From: Verrucomicrobiales bacterium
GTDB taxonomy: Bacteria > Verrucomicrobiota > Verrucomicrobiia > Limisphaerales > Palsa-1400
NCBI GenBank assembly: GCA_028293405.1
Contig: JAQGOW010000117.1
Span: 1-9,149 of the forward strand
Direction of reading: 5' to 3'
DNA: 9,149 nt
Shown: in pieces, positions 5,835 to 9,149 of the stretch
Layout: every line of letters starts with the position of its first letter
Position numbering within the stretch: position 1 is the first letter of the stretch
Made by a program: the position numbers and the translations under genes
The notes under the pieces: generated by a model
Database searches by the model: none
Seen by the model: only the letters and a program-made list of their open reading frames with translations
Told to the model about the DNA's origin: nothing

Positions 5835-6875
5835 ATGAACGAAGCGCCTGACATCCTGGACCCTTTGCGCCGCGACCAACTGAAAAAGGAACACTTCAAA
5901 TTTCGCCGCGTCAATGAAATCACTGGCGTGTTCGTCCTCGCCATTGTTGCCGTGCTGATCGCCGCCATCGTTTGGGCCGACCGCAGCCAACGCTGGTTCC
6001 AGAGCAACGTCACCTTGCGCATTGTTCTTCCTGAAGATGGCGCTGCCGGAATTCGGCAGGGTTCGGAAGTTTACTTTCTCGGCACTCTCGTCGGCTCCGT
6101 TTCCTATGTCATCGTCGCGCCGACCGGCCGGATGGAAGCGCAGACACACATTCGCCATGATTTTTTCCGTTTCGTTCGCGCCGATTCATCCGCAGTAGTG
6201 AAAAAGAAATTCGGTGTCGCCGGTGATTCGTATTTTGAAATCACCCGTGGCGTTGGCGCTCCGTTGCCCGAAGTGGACGCCTCGATCATTTGCAATCAAC
6301 AATTCCAAAACGCCCTTGAATCGGCGATTGAAGAAATCCGTCGTGAAACTTTGCTCGTCTTGAAAAAAACCAGCACTGGCCTCGATACGTGGACGAAACT
6401 CGGCGGCGACCTCGTCGAAACTCGCAAGCACCTCGATCAACTCACTGTCCGCATGGAGAATTTGGCTGCTGGGGTCGAAGCGGGCAAAGGCACCGTTGGC
6501 AAATTGATGACGGACACCGCAGTCGTGGACAACGCGCAGGCTCTGCTCGCCCGCGCCAACGCCACCATGACTGAAATTCAAGGCATGCTGACAAACCTGA
6601 ATGTCGCGGTGCAAAATGTTGAGAAGGGGACAGGGCGCTTGCCAGAAATTTCTGATTCCGTCGCAGACGGTGCGAAAAAACTGGCGGCACTAATCCAGCA
6701 ATCACACACCTCGATGCGCGAGTTCCAACGTTTGACCGAAGCCGCGCAACACAATTGGCTGGTGCGAAAATATGTTAACCGAACCAACCCGCCGTCCGAT
6801 CATCCATTGGAAATTGAAACGTCAGAAAAGAAATCGTTGAACAAGCTTCGTTCACCGAATCAGTCGCCGGACTAA
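5835..6875 (+). CDS. mlaD: MCE-domain substrate-binding protein (MlaD family)
   Basis: The start at 5835 (MNEAPDILDPL, two bases after the mlaE stop) is preferred to an upstream in-frame ATG at 5700 that would overlap mlaE heavily; the product has 346 residues. A basic cytoplasmic segment precedes one membrane helix (about 29-48). The MCE domain covers about 55-155 (VTLRIVLPEDGAAGIRQGSEVYFLG, then FGVAGDSYFEITRG). A long helical region with GKGTVGKL (217-224), a motif typical of MCE proteins, extends to about 310, followed by a polar tail. MlaD-type proteins sit in the inner membrane and pass lipid through a hexameric ring; the long helical tail suggests an extended form like PqiB/YebT or Mce rather than short E. 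coli MlaD. No Shine-Dalgarno; translation is probably coupled to mlaE. Confidence 0.9.
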   Translation: MNEAPDILDPLRRDQLKKEHFKFRRVNEITGVFVLAIVAVLIAAIVWADRSQRWFQSNVTLRIVLPEDGAAGIRQGSEVYFLGTLVGSVSYVIVAPTGRMEAQTHIRHDFFRFVRADSSAVVKKKFGVAGDSYFEITRGVGAPLPEVDASIICNQQFQNALESAIEEIRRETLLVLKKTSTGLDTWTKLGGDLVETRKHLDQLTVRMENLAAGVEAGKGTVGKLMTDTAVVDNAQALLARANATMTEIQGMLTNLNVAVQNVEKGTGRLPEISDSVADGAKKLAALIQQSHTSMREFQRLTEAAQHNWLVRKYVNRTNPPSDHPLEIETSEKKSLNKLRSPNQSPD

Positions 6876-6919
6876 GTCCAGTCGAGAGATGCCGAGCAGG
6901 CCTCGCCAAAACGGCAGTC

Positions 6920-6951
6920 GGGTTACACCCCATAGTCGGAAGAGAGTCCCC
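6920..6951 (+). promoter_or_regulatory. Shared upstream motif, copy 3 (putative promoter/operator)
   Basis: GGGTTACACCCCAT at 6920-6933 is identical to copies 1 and 2. GAGTCCCC follows at 6944-6951, with GAGTC at exactly the same distance from the 14-mer as in copy 2. CGTAG at 6959-6963 recurs from copy 1. The ATG of the DUF3494 gene is 95 bases from the motif start. GAGT lies 71 bases before the ATG here, against 67 and 69 in the other two copies. Confidence 0.6.
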
Positions 6952-7014
6952 GACATAACGTAGCTTCGTATTAGAGATTCCAATATCACGACAAATCAAC
7001 TGAAAGTAAATTTA

Positions 7015-7815
7015 ATGACCATCACTTCAAAAATTTCAAACAACGTCGCAGCATCAAAGAAGCAGCGCTCTATGCGAATAGCGGTGGCTGCTGCTCTCGT
7101 CGCGCTGATTTGCAGCCCGCTTTTGGGAGTTGCGGCACCGCACCGGCCTCCACCAACAACGAAGTTGACGCCCGTTCAACTCGGTTCGGCGGATAACTTC
7201 GCTGTTCTCTCGAAATCAGGAATTACTGACGTCGCTTCATCCGCGATTTTTGGCAACATCGGCACGAGCCCGATCACAGGCGCGGCCATTGGCCTCACCT
7301 GTCCGGAAGTTAGCGGCAGAATCTACACAGTCGATGCAGCCGGTCCGGCCTGCAGGACGGTAGCGCCATCCTTATTGACCTCGGCTATTGGCGACATGCA
7401 GACCGCATATTCCGACGCCGCTGGACGACAACTCCCCGACTTCACTGAAGTCGGCGCAGGCAATATCAGCGGTTTGACCCTTGTTCCCGGCCTCTACAAA
7501 TGGGGAACTGGCGTGCAAATCAACACTGACGTCACCCTCTCGGGTGGTAAAAACGACGTCTGGATTTTCCAGATAGCTCAAGACCTCACGGTGGGTGACA
7601 GCGTCACTGTTACGCTAACCGGTGGTGCCCAAGCCAAGAATATCTTCTGGCAGGTCGCTGGCGGAACAACGCTCGGAACGACGGCAGACTTCAAAGGCGT
7701 CATCTTGTGCAAAACGTTGATCGCGATGAACACACACGCGACGTTGACTGGCCGAGCACTCGCTCAGACCGCGGTTACGTTGCAGATGAACGCGATTTCG
7801 ACGCCTGCGAAATAA
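7015..7815 (+). CDS. DUF3494 (ice-binding-like) secreted protein
   Basis: This 266-residue protein has a long basic N-terminus and a signal peptide (hydrophobic about 22-38, likely cleavage near GVAA, 38-41). Residues about 55-263 match the DUF3494 beta-solenoid fold: LGSADNFAVLSKSGITD, FGNIGTSPITG, an AYSDAAGR helix, LVPGLYKWGTG, DVWIFQIAQDLTV, GAQAKNIFWQVAGGTTLGT, FKGVIL and LTGRALAQTAVTLQMN. Some members bind ice; many are surface adhesins or have no proven role, so ice binding should not be assumed. Cys96 and Cys113 may pair. An internal ATG at 7072 (MRIAVAAA) gives a shorter signal peptide; 7015 is kept because it preserves the distance to motif copy 3. The domain is present alone, without an anchor. 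Confidence 0.85.
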   Translation: MTITSKISNNVAASKKQRSMRIAVAAALVALICSPLLGVAAPHRPPPTTKLTPVQLGSADNFAVLSKSGITDVASSAIFGNIGTSPITGAAIGLTCPEVSGRIYTVDAAGPACRTVAPSLLTSAIGDMQTAYSDAAGRQLPDFTEVGAGNISGLTLVPGLYKWGTGVQINTDVTLSGGKNDVWIFQIAQDLTVGDSVTVTLTGGAQAKNIFWQVAGGTTLGTTADFKGVILCKTLIAMNTHATLTGRALAQTAVTLQMNAISTPAK

Positions 7816-7830
7816 TAAACCCCTCACAAC

Positions 7831-7848
7831 CGCTGATTCATTTCAGCG
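7831..7848 (+). terminator. Small hairpin after the DUF3494 gene
   Basis: CGCTGA (7831-7836) and TCAGCG (7843-7848) form a perfect 6-bp stem with a TTCATT loop in the 60-base gap before the BON gene. There is no T-tract after it, so it may only be a weak terminator, an RNA-processing or stabilising structure, or chance. Confidence 0.3.
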
Positions 7849-7875
7849 ACAACGAAGCAACAAACTAAAATTCTA

Positions 7876-8661
7876 ATGAAAATCAAATCATCACTCCCAC
7901 TCGCGCTGATTGCAGCGACGAGCTCACTCTTACTCGCTAACACTTCGGTGCGCGCGAACGAAACTGATGACCGCATTGTGTCGTCGGCAAAATCCTCCTA
8001 CGTCTTCAAAACGTATCTGAAAGACGACTCAATCAAAACCAAGTCCAAGGATGGCGCGGTCACGTTGAGCGGTTCGGTCTCCGATGCTTCCCACAAGACG
8101 CTGGCCGAGAACACCGTTGAAAGCCTCCCCGGCGTCATCAGCGTGAACAACCGCATCAAGGTCAAAGGTGAAAATGCACCTGAACATTCTGATTCATGGA
8201 TCACGACAAAAGTGAAATCCGCGCTCCTGTTCCATCGCAACGTCAGCTCCAGCGGAACTTCAGTTTCGACCAAAGACGGCGTCGTCACTTTGAAAGGTGA
8301 AGCTTCCAACATGGCTCAAAAAGAATTGACCACTGAATACGCCAAAGACATCGACAACGTCAAAGACGTCGACAACCAGATGACTGTGGCGGCGACCCCG
8401 GCTAAACCCTCTGAAACCGTCGGCGAAAAAATCGACGACGCTTCGATCACCGCCCAGGTCAAATCGACCTTGATGTCCCATCGTTCCACCAGCGCAATGA
8501 AGACAAAGGTCTCCACCACTGACGGAGCAGTTACCTTGACCGGCGTCGCCAAAAACGATGCTGAGAAAGCTCTCGTGACCAAGCTCGTCGCCGATATTGA
8601 CGGTGTCACCAGCGTGGTCAATAACATGACCGTCGAAGCAAAATCTGCATCAAACAACTAA
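7876..8661 (+). CDS. Periplasmic protein with three BON domains
   Basis: This 261-residue protein has a signal peptide with likely cleavage after VRA (residue 27), then three BON domains at about 31-97, 106-172 and 188-254. Each shows the alternation of a helix (for example WITTKVKSALLFH), a K(T/V)-S-(T/K)-DG-(A/V)VTL-(S/K/T)G strand pair, a second helix and a closing GV-x-x-V-x-N-x-(I/M)-x-V strand. BON domains bind phospholipid or surfaces, as in OsmY and DolP, and often protect the envelope under osmotic stress. OsmY has two domains, so three is a longer form. The linkers are short and polar. It is 60 bases after the DUF3494 gene and followed by a strong hairpin. Confidence 0.9.
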   Translation: MKIKSSLPLALIAATSSLLLANTSVRANETDDRIVSSAKSSYVFKTYLKDDSIKTKSKDGAVTLSGSVSDASHKTLAENTVESLPGVISVNNRIKVKGENAPEHSDSWITTKVKSALLFHRNVSSSGTSVSTKDGVVTLKGEASNMAQKELTTEYAKDIDNVKDVDNQMTVAATPAKPSETVGEKIDDASITAQVKSTLMSHRSTSAMKTKVSTTDGAVTLTGVAKNDAEKALVTKLVADIDGVTSVVNNMTVEAKSASNN

Positions 8662-8672
8662 CCAACCCGTGA

Positions 8673-8704
8673 CTGTTGGCTGGCGCGAGGGCGCCGGCCG
8701 ACGG
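8673..8704 (+). terminator. Strong GC-rich hairpin after the BON gene
   Basis: Bases 8673-8686 pair with 8691-8704 over 14 bp including three G-U pairs, with the loop GAGG. It starts 12 bases after the BON stop codon. The classic T-run is missing (the following bases are GCATAAAATT), so it may terminate inefficiently, letting some transcription reach the two small membrane-protein genes, or it may protect the upstream mRNA. Confidence 0.5.
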
Positions 8705-8729
8705 GCATAAAATTAACCAAAACAAATCT

Positions 8730-8882
8730 ATGTTATACACCATTGCCGTCGTCTTGATCATCCTTTGGCTCCTCGGTCTCGTTACCGGCTACACCATTGG
8801 TTCCTTTATTCACATTTTACTCGTGATTGCGGTCATCCTGATCCTCGTCAATCTTATCTCGGGCAATAAACGACTCCTCTAG
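8730..8882 (+). CDS. lmo0937-type micro-membrane protein
   Basis: This 50-residue protein is almost wholly hydrophobic, with two close membrane segments (about 3-19 and 24-43) separated by GYTIGSF and ending in NKRLL. The pattern WLLGLVTGYTIGSFIHILLVIAVILILVNLI matches the small lmo0937-type membrane proteins, which are widespread and often found near other stress genes; their molecular role is unknown. The start at 8730 (MLYTIAVV) is chosen over an in-frame ATG-like extension to 8676 because that would place the start inside the hairpin and add an unrelated polar segment. The leader is A-rich without a Shine-Dalgarno. Confidence 0.8.
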   Translation: MLYTIAVVLIILWLLGLVTGYTIGSFIHILLVIAVILILVNLISGNKRLL

Positions 8883-8927
8883 TTCAAACCCAACAGACCC
8901 AACAAATTTTCAAAGTCGAACTCTCGT

Positions 8928-9134
8928 ATGAATAAATTAATATCTATGGCAATCCTCGCCGGCGGAATTGTCCTCATTGTCGTGGGCGTCAACGCTACGA
9001 ACTCTTTCAACTCCGATGTGTCGCGGTTCTTTACCGGTTCGCCGACCGACAAAGCAGTCTGGATGCTCATCGGCGGCATTGTTGCAACACTGATCGGTTT
9101 AACCGGCTTGGCGCGCGGCGGAAAACAAGCATAA
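8928..9134 (+). CDS. DUF3185 small membrane protein
   Basis: This 68-residue protein has two membrane helices (about 4-22 and 43-62) flanking a polar loop with SFNSDVSRFFTGSPTDKAVW. The pattern GGIVLIVVGVNATNS...DVSRFFTGSPTDKAVWMLIGGI matches DUF3185, a family of unknown function. It lies 45 bases after the lmo0937-type gene and may share its transcript. It has no Shine-Dalgarno. A gene beyond the window edge may continue the unit. Confidence 0.8.
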   Translation: MNKLISMAILAGGIVLIVVGVNATNSFNSDVSRFFTGSPTDKAVWMLIGGIVATLIGLTGLARGGKQA

Positions 9135-9149
9135 GGTAAAGATTGTCGC

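Overview
The window is 9.1 kb of compact, entirely plus-strand DNA carrying twelve probable genes for small envelope, periplasmic or stress-type proteins. The families point to a Gram-negative bacterium of the PVC group, most likely a soil or freshwater Verrucomicrobiota: an orphan FecR-domain protein, tryptophan-rich DUF6600-type proteins, DUF2934, DUF3494, multi-BON, an lmo0937-type micro-membrane protein and DUF3185. Most starts have A-rich leaders instead of Shine-Dalgarno sequences, which fits. No rRNA, tRNA, CRISPR, transposase or phage gene is visible. The taxonomic call is inference from gene content only.

The strongest new signal is a perfectly repeated 14-mer, GGGTTACACCCCAT, at 39-52, 1397-1410 and 6920-6933. 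Each copy lies 88, 93 and 95 bases before the ATG of the first gene of a run, followed by a weaker second block (GAGT plus a C-rich end) at nearly constant spacing. The copies divide the window into three transcription units and look like a shared promoter or operator of one regulon.

Unit 1 (127-1337) holds a small coiled-coil lipoprotein, a 39-residue highly basic protein with a near-perfect Shine-Dalgarno site, a DUF2934 protein and a 67-residue basic protein. Unit 2 (1490-6875) holds a secreted FecR-domain protein, two paralogous DUF6600-type proteins (the second a lipoprotein with a TolA-like coiled-coil tail), then an MlaE-type permease and an MCE (MlaD-type) substrate-binding protein, the core of an envelope lipid transporter but without its ATPase. 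Unit 3 (7015-9134) holds a secreted DUF3494 (ice-binding-like/adhesin) protein, a triple-BON periplasmic protein and two tiny membrane proteins of families often found among stress genes.

Taken together, this looks like a general stress or envelope-maintenance island: lipid traffic (Mla), periplasmic or surface scaffolds (DUF6600, BON, lipoproteins, DUF3494), micro-membrane proteins and small basic, possibly nucleic-acid-binding, proteins. That joint role is inference. The shared motif is the observation that ties the units together.
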